Below, piece by piece: positions 63,876 through 64,000 of a DNA stretch of 64,000 nt. The stretch is taken from contig JADZED010000039.1 in assembly GCA_020850715.1 (NCBI GenBank), positions 26,776 through 90,775 on the forward strand, read 5' to 3'. Origin of the DNA: Acidobacteriota bacterium. Its GTDB lineage: Bacteria; Acidobacteriota; Vicinamibacteria; Vicinamibacterales; CAVVIG01. A program made the translations under genes and the position numbers. Under the pieces are notes generated by a model. That model did no database searches. It saw only the letters and a program-made list of their open reading frames with translations, and was not told the DNA's origin. Position 1 is the stretch's first letter. Every line of letters begins with the position of its first letter.

Positions 63876-64000
63876 TGTGGGTTCCGGATTTTCTGGCACC
63901 GGTTTTCCGGAAACTCTGGCACCGGGACCATCCTGAGGGATGGCGGGGTCGAGTTTCAAGTGCTTGGTGCGGCCTGACGGCCCATCGAGGGTAATCCAGC
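63876..64000. mobile_element. Left end of an insertion sequence, possibly IS21-like (partial)
   Basis: At 63876 the crcB sequence gives way to a TG-starting, lower-GC stretch with two direct 21-base repeats (63882-63902 and 63905-63925; 18 of 21 identical, each TTCCGGA, three variable bases, TCTGGCACCGG). Multiple terminal repeats of about this length are typical of IS21-family ends. The last bases (GAGG at 63987-63990, then GTAATCCAGC) could lead into a transposase gene just beyond the window. No transposase is visible, so the family is a guess. Confidence 0.55.

Overview
The window is a gene-dense, high-GC (roughly 68-70% by eye) bacterial chromosome segment with about 60 protein genes, one tRNA and one riboswitch. 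The best lineage marker is the secreted von Willebrand-type protein at 53120-54412, which has the layout of the 'VWFA-related Acidobacterial domain' family. With the GC content and gene repertoire (diderm-type lipoproteins, MsbA-like exporter, bactofilin, EPS genes) this points to Acidobacteriota, plausibly Vicinamibacteria. That assignment is inference.

Layout. 480-2866 is a lower-GC restriction-modification island (5-methylcytosine methyltransferase, putative restriction enzyme, Vsr nickase). 2999-5780 holds der, an HU gene with a near-consensus promoter, and an M50 membrane protease. 5911-11804 is a minus-strand housekeeping block: priA, type-4 UDG, coaBC, gmk, yicC. 11959-23909 is an exopolysaccharide/glycan cluster: an MsbA-like ABC exporter, galE and ugd on the minus strand, then divergently five glycosyltransferases, a polyprenyl-phosphate sugar transferase and UDP-xylose synthase, with an M20 peptidase coupled to its end. 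25844-30754 holds ettA, a stand-alone LOR/SDH-domain protein, dinB and two small coupled genes. 30905-40221 is a long minus-strand series: double cyclophilin, pgsA, TPR/SLH lipoprotein, hflX, sua5/ywlC, glpX, acyl-CoA dehydrogenase, SAM hydroxide adenosyltransferase family protein, methyltransferase, bactofilin. Divergent from it are iscS-mnmA, the sulfur-relay pair for tRNA 2-thiouridine. trxB-trxA-glgA, an fdhE-like gene, an S11 peptidase and a membrane protein fused to a spermidine-synthase-like domain and TPRs follow.

51820-55523 is an accessory stretch: a small ORF with an excellent Shine-Dalgarno, an orphan amino-DNA methyltransferase, the VWA protein and two hypothetical genes. 55657-60371 is a response regulator, then hemE-hemH-hemY and arginase in one overlapping run. 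After a convergent response regulator come tRNA-Lys(TTT), a small membrane protein, a secreted triple helix-hairpin-helix protein and a two-domain DUF1259 protein. The right edge carries a clear fluoride riboswitch in front of a crcB/fluC gene that loses family similarity about 75 codons in, where 21-base repeats typical of an insertion-sequence end begin.

Translation signals are unusual in places. hemE and the ABC exporter both appear to start with CTG, each with a well-placed Shine-Dalgarno and a start-stop junction with the upstream gene. ugd and iscS have good promoters so close to the start codon that their mRNAs would be almost leaderless. I found no CRISPR array, prophage, rRNA or wholly novel multi-gene system. 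The most notable items are the interrupted fluoride switch locus, the CTG starts, the R-M/Vsr island, and the REP-like and operator-like inverted repeats.
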